DNA from: Verrucomicrobiales bacterium
GTDB taxonomy: Bacteria > Verrucomicrobiota > Verrucomicrobiia > Verrucomicrobiales > DEV007
Length of the DNA stretch: 64,000 nucleotides
Assembly (NCBI GenBank): GCA_016795385.1
Contig: JAEUHI010000064.1
Coordinates: forward strand, 62,001 to 126,000
Direction of reading: 5' to 3'
Within the stretch, counting starts at the first letter, position 1, and every line of letters starts with the position of its first letter. Below, piece after piece: positions 51,827 through 61,338 of this stretch. Made by a program: the position numbers and the translations under genes. The notes under the pieces were generated by a model that saw only the letters and a list, made by a program, of their open reading frames with translations, was not told where the DNA came from and did no database searches.

Positions 51827-52870
51827 ATGAAGATCGATCGCCGCCGTTTCCTCGCCCGCTCCACCGCCACGCTCGCCGCCGCCGCCACCGGCGGAGCCTT
51901 CACCGCCTGCTCGGAAAAGGCGGAACCGGAAGCGGGAGGATCGGCGGAGGAGGGAACGCGTTTCGAGATCTCCTTGGCGCAATGGTCGCTGCACCGAGCG
52001 CTGAAGGAGGGCAAGCTCGATCACCTCGATTACCCGAAATTCACGAAGGAGAACTTCGGCATCTCCGCGATCGAATGGGTGAACCAGTTTTTCTACGTCG
52101 AGCACGAGACGCTGGGCTATCAGCCGAAGGATCAGGCCTATCTCGCCGAGATGAAAAAGCGCGTCGAGGATCTCGGCATGACGAACGTGCTCATCATGTG
52201 CGACCGGGTCGGCAATCTCGGCAATCCCGATGCGGTGAAGCGCACCGCCGCCGTCGAAGGTCATTATGCCTGGCTCGAGGCCGCGAAGTTTCTGGGCTGC
52301 CACAGCATCCGGGTGAACGCCGCATCGGATCCGAGCCTCAATCCTGAAATGCAATCCGATCTTTGCACTGAAGGACTGCGGCGTCTCTCGGAAAAAGCGG
52401 CGACGATGGGGCTCGGCGTGATCGTCGAGAATCACGGAGGGCTTTCCTCCAACGGCGCCTGGCTCGCCCAGGCGATCAAGAACGTGGGGCTGCCGAACTG
52501 CGGCACCCTGCCCGATTTCGGGAATTTCTACGTGGTGAAAAACCGCGGCAACGCGGAGCAGTATGAAAAAGAGAAGGCTCTCTACGCGGGGGACCCTGCC
52601 TACACCGAGGATGACAAGGGTCTCGGCTACGACCGTTATCTCGGCACGAAGGAACTGATGCCCTACGCGAAGGGAGTCTCCGCGAAGGCCCACGATTTCG
52701 ACGCGGCGGGCAACGAGGTCCACACCGACTTCGTGAAGATGATGGGTATCGTGAAGGAGTCCGGCTACCGCGGACACGTCGGCATCGAATATGAAGGCGA
52801 CCAGCTCGGAGAAGTCGAGGGCATCCGCAAGACGAAGGAGTTGCTCGAGCGGGTCTTCACGATGATCTGA
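51827..52870 (+). CDS. Tat-exported TIM-barrel protein (xylose isomerase-like, hydroxypyruvate isomerase family)
   Basis: A 347-residue protein with a twin-arginine signal (MKIDRRRFLARST followed by hydrophobic residues and TAC at 29-31). The mature part is the xylose-isomerase-like TIM barrel with metal ligands suggested by VIVENHGG, TLPDFGNF and the final GIEYEGD. Many PVC genomes encode exported members of unknown substrate. ATG 51827 is chosen for the signal; the recD2 stop is 32 bp before it, so the two may be co-transcribed. Confidence 0.8.
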   Translation: MKIDRRRFLARSTATLAAAATGGAFTACSEKAEPEAGGSAEEGTRFEISLAQWSLHRALKEGKLDHLDYPKFTKENFGISAIEWVNQFFYVEHETLGYQPKDQAYLAEMKKRVEDLGMTNVLIMCDRVGNLGNPDAVKRTAAVEGHYAWLEAAKFLGCHSIRVNAASDPSLNPEMQSDLCTEGLRRLSEKAATMGLGVIVENHGGLSSNGAWLAQAIKNVGLPNCGTLPDFGNFYVVKNRGNAEQYEKEKALYAGDPAYTEDDKGLGYDRYLGTKELMPYAKGVSAKAHDFDAAGNEVHTDFVKMMGIVKESGYRGHVGIEYEGDQLGEVEGIRKTKELLERVFTMI

Positions 52871-52889
52871 TCACGCGAGCAGGTCGTGG

Positions 52890-53942
52890 TCACGAACGTG
52901 GGTTTTCGACCACCCTGATGCGAAGATCTCGCAGGACGCGGAGGTCCCCCCATTCGCCGCCGCGCATGCGACGGGCACCCGTTTCCCGGTTTGGACCGAG
53001 CCTGCCCAGCTCTTGCAAACGCACGAACGTTTCCTCGACGAAAGCGCTTGATCCGAACACCGCTCCGTCGCTGAAGTAACGGACCCGGCATCGCAGCAAC
53101 TCGGGCAAGGACACTTTTCCCCCGGATTCCACCACACGGACGGCTTCCTCCGGAGTGACACCGCGGCGCCCCGGAGCACCGGCGGATTCGTCCCCTGCGA
53201 TTTCCGCTCCGTCGGTGTAGAGGAGGCAGCGATAGCGCTCCATCGTCTCCTTCCATGGGCATGCGCTTCCGGGATTTTCGAGACCTTCCCGTTGGATCGA
53301 GCCGAGCCCTTGCCGCGCCCGCGCCGAGCCGCGCCCGCCACCCATTGCCTCCCCGTAGCCGCTCCACCGGTAATCCTCCGGCCGTGCCACCAGGCCGGCA
53401 CGCACCGGATTCAGATCAATGTAGGCCGCCACGGTAATGAGCGCCTTTTCCCCGCCCTCGATCAACGTGCTGCGAAAGCGACCTTCCCAGAGGGTGCCAA
53501 CCCGCCCCAACCGATCGTTCATGAAAATGGAGATCCGTTGTTTCAGCTCCTTCAAGAAGATCGAGAGATCACCGCGCCGGTGTTCGTAGCGGGCGAAGAT
53601 GGATCGTTTCCAAGCCTCGTTGCCCGACTTGTCCGCCCGCTCCAACTCCTCCGCGACTGTTGCCACGGTGGCTCGATCATAGAGAAGAGCGAGTCGCTCC
53701 AGCAGGGTGGCGGGAGTCAACGGTGGAAGACTCCCCTTCGGCGGCACCTCGACGAGGAGATGGAAGTGATTCCCCATCAGGCAGTAGGTGGCGACCCGCA
53801 CATCGCAGAACGTCTCCAGCTTCCGCATGATCGAACGAAAAACCTCCTTTTCAGCACCACTGAAAACCAGGCGCTTATCAACCACGCGGGAGACGCAATG
53901 ATAATACCCCACCCCGGAAGGCTCGGCAGAAATTCGTTTCAT
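52890..53942 (-). CDS. third RAYT-like protein, catalytic tyrosine apparently missing
   Basis: A 350-residue protein similar to the two RAYTs at 38.7-40.6 kb (GVGYYHCVSRVVDKRLVFSG, LMGNHFHLLVEVP, GTLWEGRF). The HxH metal site is kept, but the segment that reads QWYNRR in the other two reads IFMNDR here, with no Tyr. ATG 53942 matches the RAYT start. No GGGACAGGT repeat lies within 100 bp. It may be an inactive or domesticated copy. Confidence 0.75.
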   Translation of the reverse strand: MKRISAEPSGVGYYHCVSRVVDKRLVFSGAEKEVFRSIMRKLETFCDVRVATYCLMGNHFHLLVEVPPKGSLPPLTPATLLERLALLYDRATVATVAEELERADKSGNEAWKRSIFARYEHRRGDLSIFLKELKQRISIFMNDRLGRVGTLWEGRFRSTLIEGGEKALITVAAYIDLNPVRAGLVARPEDYRWSGYGEAMGGGRGSARARQGLGSIQREGLENPGSACPWKETMERYRCLLYTDGAEIAGDESAGAPGRRGVTPEEAVRVVESGGKVSLPELLRCRVRYFSDGAVFGSSAFVEETFVRLQELGRLGPNRETGARRMRGGEWGDLRVLRDLRIRVVENPRS

Positions 53943-54051
53943 GGCAGAAAATCTATCATACCAATCCCACAATGCAAATAAATAGGCGGGCTATTTGTAT
54001 GTAGGGCGGCGACGTTGGGAGTTGGGCTCTCGATATCCGGGCTTAGAAGGG

Positions 54052-56781
54052 TCAGTTTTCGGGATCGATGTTTCGATCGAGGAGCCAGCGGAGGGCTCCG
54101 CCGTGGCCGCGGGCGGAGGCGAGTTTGATCCAGCGCAGGGACTCCGGAAAGGAAGGTGACACCCCCCACCCCACGCTCAGACATCGCCCGAAATCATACA
54201 TGGCCCGCGCATCACCCTGCTCGGCGGCAGCGCGAAAGCTGGCGACGGCCAGTCCGGAATCGACGGAGCAGCCGGTGCCGGTGGCGTGACACAGTCCCAC
54301 GGCATAGATCGCCGGGACCCACCCTTGTGCGGAGGCACGATCCCACATGGCGCGGGCGCCGGAAAGGTCGTTCGCCGTATACAAGTAGCGGCCGAGCAAA
54401 TCCTGCGACGGCGGATGCCCGGAGTCCGCGGCGCGACGGAGGAAATCCACGGCTTCCGGATCCTCCAAGGATTGAGCGGTCTCGGACCACCGGAGCGTCG
54501 CATAATGAAAGCCGGCCTCGGCGTCGCCTTTCCTGGCTCCTTCCAGAAACCAAACCGCCGCCGTATCGTTGGCTTCCCCCAGAGCCAGTGTCAGGAGGCC
54601 CATCACGCGCGCGGCGGCGACATCGCCCTTGGCAACGAGATGCCGCAACCAAGGCTCGATCTCGCGTCGCGAGGTGTCGGGATCGAGATGATCCAGCAAG
54701 GGCAGGAGCCGCAACGACTGCGGACTGCCTTCAGAAATGAGGTATTCCCCCAGCGCACCGCGCGCCTCTTCAAGACGCTGGGCGGTCTCGACGCGAAACT
54801 CGGGAAAGGCAAAGGTCAACGGTTGCGTTTCCTCGAAAAGCCCCAGCTTTTGCGCCCACCCCGAGAGCGAGAATCCAACAAGCAAGGCCATGACCACGGC
54901 CGTCACCACGATCCAACCCCAAGGCATCCTCCGGTCTTCACCCCGGCCGGACTCGAACCCGGCGGCAGCCCCCGCATCGAAGCGTCCGTCGTCCTGGAAA
55001 GCGAAACCGCCTTCGGCGACCTCGGAGCCCGGAGGCAGTTCCAGCTCACCCTCATAAAGCCGGTCTTCCATCTCCTCGACGACACCGGGGACGGGGTCGG
55101 AGTCTTTTTCCACCCCATCCATCGTCGTGCTGGCGGCCGAGACCGAGGTCTGTGCCGGGATCGGTTCGTCAGGATCGAGTTGGGTGAAAACATGAAAGAA
55201 GTTCGTCGTGATCGATTCGGGATCGTCGCGCAGAAGCTGCCGGAATTCCTCGAACTTCCCGCTAACTCCGACAGGCACGAGGGAATGCTCGGACGGAGTC
55301 GTCCAGCGGAAGCGCACCCCGGTGAGCAGATGCCAGAGCAACGGCAGGGCGATCGCCGACCTACGCGCGGCCTCGAATTGCCGGCCGGGCAGACGCGAAC
55401 ATTCACGCACGGCTGCGGGCAGGTCGACTCCCTCCATCAGGCTCGTGACCGTCTGATGCAGGCGCAGCTTCAAGGGCAGTTCACGCCATGCCTCCCCACC
55501 CTTTCGTTCCAGGAGAGCGACCGATGAGGACAGTGATCGGGTACCGGTGAGGAGGAGCACGTTTCCGGGAGGCAACCACCAGACGGAGCACGCGCCGGTT
55601 TGCTTTTCAAGAGCGTCGAGTGCGGCATTGATCCGCATGCCGATACCGGCGGCCTGCTCAAACGACAGCGGCCCGACTCGGTCGAGAAGGGTCGCGAGAT
55701 CAAGTCCGGCGACCTGCTCCTCCCCTACCAAGGTCACCGACGGCAGATCCTCGAGATAGTTGACCTGCAACTGGTGGACCATCCCCCGCCCCGGACGCCG
55801 CGTGACGTCGTGGTGCTGGTTGAGCCAACCTTCGCGCGGCAAGGTTTCCGGCCCGGGCAGGACCTGGAGATGCGCCGCCGCGCCGCGCACCCGCGAGACG
55901 ATGGCGTAAGGCTCGTCACCCGGAGCGAGAGTTTCCGAAAGATGTTGATCATCACCCGCCCCTTCCGCTGCATCCAGTTCACGCCGAAGCCATTCGCGCA
56001 GAGGCATCAACGGCTGGGCGGCCTCGCCCTCGACGGATGAAGCCGGATCGCCGGCCCCCTGGCGCATCACTTCACGGAAGGTCGCGAGGAGATCGCGACC
56101 GTCCTCGGAAAAGACATCGAGAATGACCTCCCGAGTACGTGGCGGCAGTTCCTCAAAATTCCGCGGCAGGGAATCGCGATGGAAATTCCGGATCGGGACA
56201 CCGGCGATGAGACTGCAAAAGATCTGGGCAAGACTCCACTCGAGACGATGCTCGCGGACGTGCGCCCCAGGCTTCGTCCATCCGGTGAACTCTGAAAACA
56301 CCGGCCTGACGCCCCCGTTTCGGTCGCGGACCACTTCGAAATTCAGGGTCGTGAGCCGCTCCATCGAAGCAGGGAGAGGTTCGATCGAGGTGAAGAGATC
56401 GATGAACTCCAGGATCCAGGACGAGGCCATGGCCATGGGCACTTTGCCGGCCCTTGCCAGATAAGCGGGGAGCGGCTCCCCGTCGCGCATCTCATCAGCG
56501 TAGAACAATTCCTCGCCGTCACGTCCCCAGGAAATGATCCGGCTCACGAGCGGTGTTCGCAGGGCCGAGACTCGCCCCATTTCCTCTTCAAAGGCTCCGA
56601 GCTTTTCAGCGCGCACCGCGGCCCCCTCGAAGATGTGCAGGCGGGCAAATCCCCATCGTTCGCAGTCGAGGACAAGGAGAATCTTTTCGTCGGAGAGTTG
56701 GGACGGCAGCGACACGACATTGCCCGAGGCATCCCGGACGAAGCGGTATTGGGCGAACTCGGCAATGGACGGCTGGCTCAT
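54052..56781 (-). CDS. membrane protein with two degenerate kinase-like domains and Sel1-like repeats
   Basis: A 909-residue protein. Residues about 30-235 and 290-490 each look like a protein kinase fold without catalytic residues: hinge-like FYADEMRDGEPLPAYLARAG (93-112) and VGEEQVAGLDLATLLDRVG (352-370) precede helices like those after a kinase hinge, while the place for HRD carries SMERLTTLNFEVV (139-151) and SVWWLPPGNVLLL (399-411). A membrane span is at about 621-640. The C-terminal part (about 690-905) has Sel1-like repeats (AAARVMGLLTLALGEAND, SGHPPSQDLLGRYLYTAND). The kinase reading is inferred from pattern, not confirmed. It is divergent from hisB. Confidence 0.6.
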   Translation of the reverse strand: MSQPSIAEFAQYRFVRDASGNVVSLPSQLSDEKILLVLDCERWGFARLHIFEGAAVRAEKLGAFEEEMGRVSALRTPLVSRIISWGRDGEELFYADEMRDGEPLPAYLARAGKVPMAMASSWILEFIDLFTSIEPLPASMERLTTLNFEVVRDRNGGVRPVFSEFTGWTKPGAHVREHRLEWSLAQIFCSLIAGVPIRNFHRDSLPRNFEELPPRTREVILDVFSEDGRDLLATFREVMRQGAGDPASSVEGEAAQPLMPLREWLRRELDAAEGAGDDQHLSETLAPGDEPYAIVSRVRGAAAHLQVLPGPETLPREGWLNQHHDVTRRPGRGMVHQLQVNYLEDLPSVTLVGEEQVAGLDLATLLDRVGPLSFEQAAGIGMRINAALDALEKQTGACSVWWLPPGNVLLLTGTRSLSSSVALLERKGGEAWRELPLKLRLHQTVTSLMEGVDLPAAVRECSRLPGRQFEAARRSAIALPLLWHLLTGVRFRWTTPSEHSLVPVGVSGKFEEFRQLLRDDPESITTNFFHVFTQLDPDEPIPAQTSVSAASTTMDGVEKDSDPVPGVVEEMEDRLYEGELELPPGSEVAEGGFAFQDDGRFDAGAAAGFESGRGEDRRMPWGWIVVTAVVMALLVGFSLSGWAQKLGLFEETQPLTFAFPEFRVETAQRLEEARGALGEYLISEGSPQSLRLLPLLDHLDPDTSRREIEPWLRHLVAKGDVAAARVMGLLTLALGEANDTAAVWFLEGARKGDAEAGFHYATLRWSETAQSLEDPEAVDFLRRAADSGHPPSQDLLGRYLYTANDLSGARAMWDRASAQGWVPAIYAVGLCHATGTGCSVDSGLAVASFRAAAEQGDARAMYDFGRCLSVGWGVSPSFPESLRWIKLASARGHGGALRWLLDRNIDPEN

Positions 56782-56889
56782 GAAAGGGACAAGACATCCC
56801 GACCGTATTCCTTCAATAAGCGGTTGAGGACATCGCCGGGAAGGTAGATGTTTCCGCCCACGAAGTCATTCCCAAACCGCGACTCTGCC

Positions 56890-57489
56890 ATGGCGGAACC
56901 CAGAAAAAATTCCCTGCATCGGAAAACCGGCGAGACCGACATCCGCCTCGGCCTCGTCGTCGACGGTACCGGCACCTCGTCGATCGCGACGGGCGTCCCG
57001 TTTTTCGACCACATGCTGACCCTTTTCGCGAAGCACGGCCGCTTCGACCTCGTCGTCGATGCCAAAGGCGATATCGAGATCGATTACCACCACACCGTGG
57101 AGGATACCGGCATCGTTCTCGGCCAGGCCTTTCACGCGGCCCTCGGGGAAAAGCGGGGGATCTTCCGTTACGGGTCGGGCCACTTCCCGATGGACGAGAC
57201 GCTCGTGCGCGTCGCCCTCGATGTGAGCGGACGCCCCTTTCTCGACTATCGCGCTCCGGAGCACGTGCCGCACGTGGGCGAGAAATTCAACTTCACGCTC
57301 GTGGAGGAGTTTCTCCGCGCCTTCGCGTTCAACGCCCTGATCAACCTCCACGTGGAGATCGTCTACGGGCGCGACCCGCACCACATGGCGGAAGCAATCT
57401 TCAAAGGGCTCGCCCGCTGCCTCGACGAAGGCACGCGGGTCGATGAGCGCATCGCAGGCGTCGTCCCCAGCACCAAGGAAGTGCTCTGA
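56890..57489 (+). CDS. hisB: imidazoleglycerol-phosphate dehydratase HisB
   Basis: A 199-residue histidine-biosynthesis enzyme that dehydrates imidazoleglycerol phosphate. Motifs are GVPFFDHMLTLFAKHGRFDL, YHHTVEDTGIVLGQAF and DPHHMAEAIFKGLARC, the His/Glu-rich Mn-binding segments. It is the monofunctional form (no phosphatase domain). ATG 56890 is used. hisH follows 27 bp later. Confidence 0.95.
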   Translation: MAEPRKNSLHRKTGETDIRLGLVVDGTGTSSIATGVPFFDHMLTLFAKHGRFDLVVDAKGDIEIDYHHTVEDTGIVLGQAFHAALGEKRGIFRYGSGHFPMDETLVRVALDVSGRPFLDYRAPEHVPHVGEKFNFTLVEEFLRAFAFNALINLHVEIVYGRDPHHMAEAIFKGLARCLDEGTRVDERIAGVVPSTKEVL

Positions 57490-57516
57490 CACGCGGCGAT
57501 GACCCCAAACCCTGAC

Positions 57517-58134
57517 ATGACCACACGCGTCGGCGTCATCGACTACGGAGGCGGCAATCTCCGGAATGTCCTCAACGTGCTGAAGTATCTCGGCCACGAG
57601 GGCAGCCTCGTCTCGGGTCCGGACGATTTCGCCGGGATCGATCGCCTCGTCTTTCCGGGCGTGGGCGCCTTCGGCGACTGCGCGGGCGAACTCGACCGGC
57701 GCGGTCTGCGCGAGCCGATTGTGGAGTGGATCCGGGCCGACCGCCCCTATTTCGGCATCTGCCTCGGCTACCAGGTGCTCTTCGAGCGCTCCTCGGAGTG
57801 CCCGGAGGTGAAGGGCCTCGGCGTCTTCGAGGGAGAGGTGGTGCAGTTTCCTCTGGATCGGGGCCTCAAGGTGCCCCACATGGGCTGGAATCGCGTGGAA
57901 CCCGTCGATCCGGATTTCCCCATCTGGGAGGGAGCCCCGGACCCGCTCTATCTTTATTTCGTGCACTCCTTTTATCCGCGTCCGTCCGACGATCGCATCA
58001 TCGCCTCGACCACGGAGTACGGGGACGCGTTCGCCTCAAGCATCGCCAGCGGCAATACCTTCGCCGGGCAATTCCACCCGGAGCGAAGCCAGGAAGCAGG
58101 CCTGCGCTTGATGGGGAATTTCCTGAGCCGGTGA
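57517..58134 (+). CDS. hisH: imidazole glycerol phosphate synthase subunit HisH
   Basis: A 205-residue glutamine amidotransferase. The catalytic Cys is in FGICLGYQVLFE, and the partner His and Glu are in GQFHPERSQEAG. YGGGNLRNVLNVLK is the N-terminal glycine-loop region. It supplies ammonia to HisF, which is not in this window. ATG 57517 is chosen; an in-frame ATG at 57499 would add six residues. Confidence 0.94.
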   Translation: MTTRVGVIDYGGGNLRNVLNVLKYLGHEGSLVSGPDDFAGIDRLVFPGVGAFGDCAGELDRRGLREPIVEWIRADRPYFGICLGYQVLFERSSECPEVKGLGVFEGEVVQFPLDRGLKVPHMGWNRVEPVDPDFPIWEGAPDPLYLYFVHSFYPRPSDDRIIASTTEYGDAFASSIASGNTFAGQFHPERSQEAGLRLMGNFLSR

Positions 58135-58190
58135 TCCGACCGCCGCTCCGGGCGAAGAGAGAAAGCAGCGGGACGCCGCATCTACTTTCT

Positions 58191-59288
58191 TCAACCCGCC
58201 ACACGCATCGGCATAATGACGTAGAGGAAGGGTTCGTCGATCTTGATGACGCCCGGACTGCTTTCATCGATCAGGTCGATGAAGACCTCGTCCTGATCGA
58301 GGTTGCGGAGAGGCGCCATGACAAACTCGGGATTGAAAGCGACCACGAGGCGGGGGCCCGTGTAACGGACATCGATGACTTCCTCGGCTTCACCGATCTC
58401 GGGCGAATTCGCCGAGATGGCGAGACGGTTGTCCTCGAAGGCGAACTTGATCGAATTCGTCTTCTCGTTGGCGAGGAGGCTCACGCGGCGGACCGCGGCA
58501 AGGAGGACCTCGCGCTCGACGGTGACGCGGTAGTTCGCCTGGGCGGGAATGACCTGGCGGAAATTGGGATAGTTGCCCTCGATCAGCTTGGTGATGAGAA
58601 GGCTTCCGTTGAGCTCGAAGCTGGCCTGATTGTCCGAGATCGCGACCTTCAGCTCACCCGAGACATCGAGGAGTCGCTGCAGTTCGTTCACGGCCTTGGT
58701 GGGGATGATCACACCCGTCTCGTTGCCGGCGGGAAATTCGAGATCCTGCTCGACCATGGCGAGGCGGCGGCCGTCGGTCGCCACCAGCGTGAGCATACCC
58801 TCTCCAATGATGCAGTTGACCCCGTTGAGGACATAGCGGGTCTCATCCGTGGAAATGGCGTAGGAAGTCTTCCGCAGCGCGTCGCGCAGCAGCTTCTGAT
58901 CGATCGTGAACTCGCGGGCTTCGCCGAATTCGCCGATGACGGGGAATTCGGAGGCCGGGAGTCCGAGGATCTTGAAAAAGCTCGGCCCACTCCGCACCGC
59001 GGCGGCGTTGTCGGCATTCACTTCGAAATCGATTTCGCTGGCGGGCAGTTCGCGGACGATGCTCGCAAGTCGGCGCGCCGGCAGCGTCGTCGCCCCGGTG
59101 GAGGAAACCTTCGCGGAGACGCGCTTCGTGATCGTCACATCCAGATCGGTCGTCGACAGCTCGAGGCCGAGTTCATCGGCCCGGATCAGGACGTTGGAGA
59201 GGATCGGCAAGGTCGTGCGGTTGCTCACGACGTGCTGCACCTGATTGAGGGCGTCCTGGAAAACGTCTTTTTCGATCTGAAATTTCAT
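58191..59288 (-). CDS. dnaN: DNA polymerase III beta subunit (sliding clamp)
   Basis: A 365-residue ring-shaped clamp with three similar domains. MKFQIEKDVFQDALNQVQHVV is the typical start and YVIMPMRV the typical C-terminal end. It tethers the replicative polymerase to DNA. It lies 92 bp downstream of dnaA on the same strand. ATG 59288 is chosen over the adjacent ATG at 59291. Confidence 0.96.
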   Translation of the reverse strand: MKFQIEKDVFQDALNQVQHVVSNRTTLPILSNVLIRADELGLELSTTDLDVTITKRVSAKVSSTGATTLPARRLASIVRELPASEIDFEVNADNAAAVRSGPSFFKILGLPASEFPVIGEFGEAREFTIDQKLLRDALRKTSYAISTDETRYVLNGVNCIIGEGMLTLVATDGRRLAMVEQDLEFPAGNETGVIIPTKAVNELQRLLDVSGELKVAISDNQASFELNGSLLITKLIEGNYPNFRQVIPAQANYRVTVEREVLLAAVRRVSLLANEKTNSIKFAFEDNRLAISANSPEIGEAEEVIDVRYTGPRLVVAFNPEFVMAPLRNLDQDEVFIDLIDESSPGVIKIDEPFLYVIMPMRVAG

Positions 59289-59380
59289 CACTTTCGCGGT
59301 GCCAAGTTTGGACCGGTCACTCCGTCCTGTCTACGCCAATCTTTTGCGGATTCGCCCGCCCGGAAAAGGTAGGCCGGGCC

Positions 59381-60919
59381 TCACTCCACCTCGAAATCGA
59401 CCGGCTTGGCGCCATAGCCGAGCCGGGGATTCGCTTTCGACGAATTCCGGCCCGCGCGCGGCGACTCCATCGGCGAACCGCCCCGGACGAGACGACGCTT
59501 GATCAGTTCGACGGAGCTCTTGAATGCCGCCGAGTCCTCACAACGCTTTTTCATCTTCTTCACCGCGTAGATCACGGTGCCATGATCCTTGCCGAAGGCC
59601 GAGGCGACCTCGACCAGGGATAGATCGGTGAGACTCCGCACCAGGAACATCGCGACCTGCCGCGCCTCGGCGATGCGGGCGGTGCGCTTTTTGCCGTTGA
59701 TGATGTTCACATCAATGTCGTAGTGCTCGGCGACGGCGCGTTTGATTTCCTCCGCACCGACCTGCCGCGATTCATCGCCATCACAGATGTCGGCGATGAC
59801 CTCGGCGACCTTCTCCGGCGAAAAAGGCTCGTCGCTCAGCGTCGCGACCATGGCGACGCGGATGAGGGCTCCTTCCAGCGCCCGCACGTTGCCACGGACC
59901 CGCTCGACGATCCGGTCGATCACCTCGTCGCTCACCGACATGCGCCAATCGTCGCGCTTGCGGCGGAGGATCGCGGCGCGCGTCTCGAGGCCGGGCCGAT
60001 GGATCTCCACCCCGAGGCCCCATTGGAAACGGGAGACGAGACGCTCCTCGAGCTCGTTGATCTCCGAGGCCGGGCAATCGCTCGCGAGGACGATCTGCTT
60101 CCGCTGGTCGGCGAGACGGTTGAAAGTGTGGAAGAATTCCCGTTGCAGCCCCTCCTTGCGTCCGAGGAACTGGACGTCGTCGATGAGGAGGAGATCCGCC
60201 TCGCGGTAACGCTTGCGGAAGGGAACGAGTGCGTTCTTCTGGATCGCGTCGATGTAATCATTCGCGAACTGCTCCGCGGTGACGAAAATGATCTTCGACT
60301 TGGGCCGCTGGCGGAGTGACTCCCAGCCGATCGCATGAAGGAGGTGGGTCTTGCCGAGGCCGCAGGAGGAGTGGAAAAAGAGAGGCTGATAAGTCTTGCC
60401 CGGCTGATCCGCGACAGCCCGTGCCGCCGCCCAGGCCAATTCGCTGTTTTCACCGGGCACGAAGTTCTCGAAACGGAAGATCTCCACGAGTCCGGCCGCA
60501 CGTCCGCGCTCAAGCAGCTTCTGTTCACTCACCTTCTCCACGAGGACGCGCGGAACGACCCGGGCGGGCGCTTCATTCGCGGCCTCCGATTCCGAGGCAT
60601 TCGATTCGGCGTTCAGGAAGGCGGCGGCGGCCTCATTCACCTCGAAACGAATCCGACCGCACGAACCGAGAAACTTCGTGAAAGCGGAAGTTAAGGAAGT
60701 TTTAAAATTCTCCTCCACCCAGATCGCGTACATCGTCCCTGGAGCGATCATCACGATCTCTTCCGGAGTGACGGAACCGAGGCGGAAGTCGGAGAACCAG
60801 ATATCATAGGCGGACTCGCCGAGCGTGCCGCGAAGTTCGTGCGAAAGGTTGTTCCAGAGTTGGTTGAGTTGAGGGTCGTTTGTGGGTTTGTTAGGATCGG
60901 ACGGGGCGTGGTTGTGCAT
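59381..60919 (-). CDS. dnaA: chromosomal replication initiator DnaA
   Basis: A 512-residue AAA+ initiator. Domain I is at about 15-90 and a Pro/Ala/Glu-rich linker at about 95-140. Walker A is SSCGLGKT (about 184-191), with Ser in place of the first Gly/Ala of the P-loop pattern. Walker B is LLLIDDVQFL (about 243-252). The C-terminal DNA-binding domain ends with FGKDHGTVIYAVKKM, the DnaA-box-binding signature. An in-frame GTG at 60961 is possible; ATG 60919 is preferred. Confidence 0.95.
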   Translation of the reverse strand: MHNHAPSDPNKPTNDPQLNQLWNNLSHELRGTLGESAYDIWFSDFRLGSVTPEEIVMIAPGTMYAIWVEENFKTSLTSAFTKFLGSCGRIRFEVNEAAAAFLNAESNASESEAANEAPARVVPRVLVEKVSEQKLLERGRAAGLVEIFRFENFVPGENSELAWAAARAVADQPGKTYQPLFFHSSCGLGKTHLLHAIGWESLRQRPKSKIIFVTAEQFANDYIDAIQKNALVPFRKRYREADLLLIDDVQFLGRKEGLQREFFHTFNRLADQRKQIVLASDCPASEINELEERLVSRFQWGLGVEIHRPGLETRAAILRRKRDDWRMSVSDEVIDRIVERVRGNVRALEGALIRVAMVATLSDEPFSPEKVAEVIADICDGDESRQVGAEEIKRAVAEHYDIDVNIINGKKRTARIAEARQVAMFLVRSLTDLSLVEVASAFGKDHGTVIYAVKKMKKRCEDSAAFKSSVELIKRRLVRGGSPMESPRAGRNSSKANPRLGYGAKPVDFEVE

Positions 60920-61338
60920 TCTCGGGGAAACGGTGGCGGATTCGGGGTCTGTGGGTGTCACGGGTGGCTCGCCGGATCGTGTGGAATCCGTCGCCCATCA
61001 AACATAACTCGTTGTTTTTAAACATGTTATAATTCGAATTGGCATGAGCCGGACCGCGCCTTCGGGTGGAACAAACGGGGCAGTCCCCCGGGCTTTTGCG
61101 GGTGGCCGTCCGGAGCCGTGAAGAGATGTGCGAGATCCTCTCCACTCGATCGCTCAGGAACGGGTCACCCGGTGCGAAACCCGGGGGATCACGGTGACAT
61201 TCCCGCCTCAGAGAGACAACCTTAAAAGTGGCGAATCTGTCATCTTTTTCGCGTCATCCATGCCGGATTGCCAAAAGTCTGACGCTTGGATTCCAATCGC
61301 TGGAATTTTGAGAAAATTATTTAACCCACTCAAAAAAT
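60920..61338. promoter_or_regulatory. region upstream of dnaA, candidate replication origin
   Basis: A 419-bp gap between dnaA and the SSS transporter. The part nearest dnaA is clearly AT-rich (about 60997-61044, with AAACATGTTATAATTCGAA-like sequence and palindromes AACATGTT and TTCGAA). No TTATCCACA-type DnaA box is evident; one TGTGGAATC at about 60980 is a poor match. dnaA-dnaN linkage makes this a reasonable oriC candidate. Low confidence. Confidence 0.35.
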
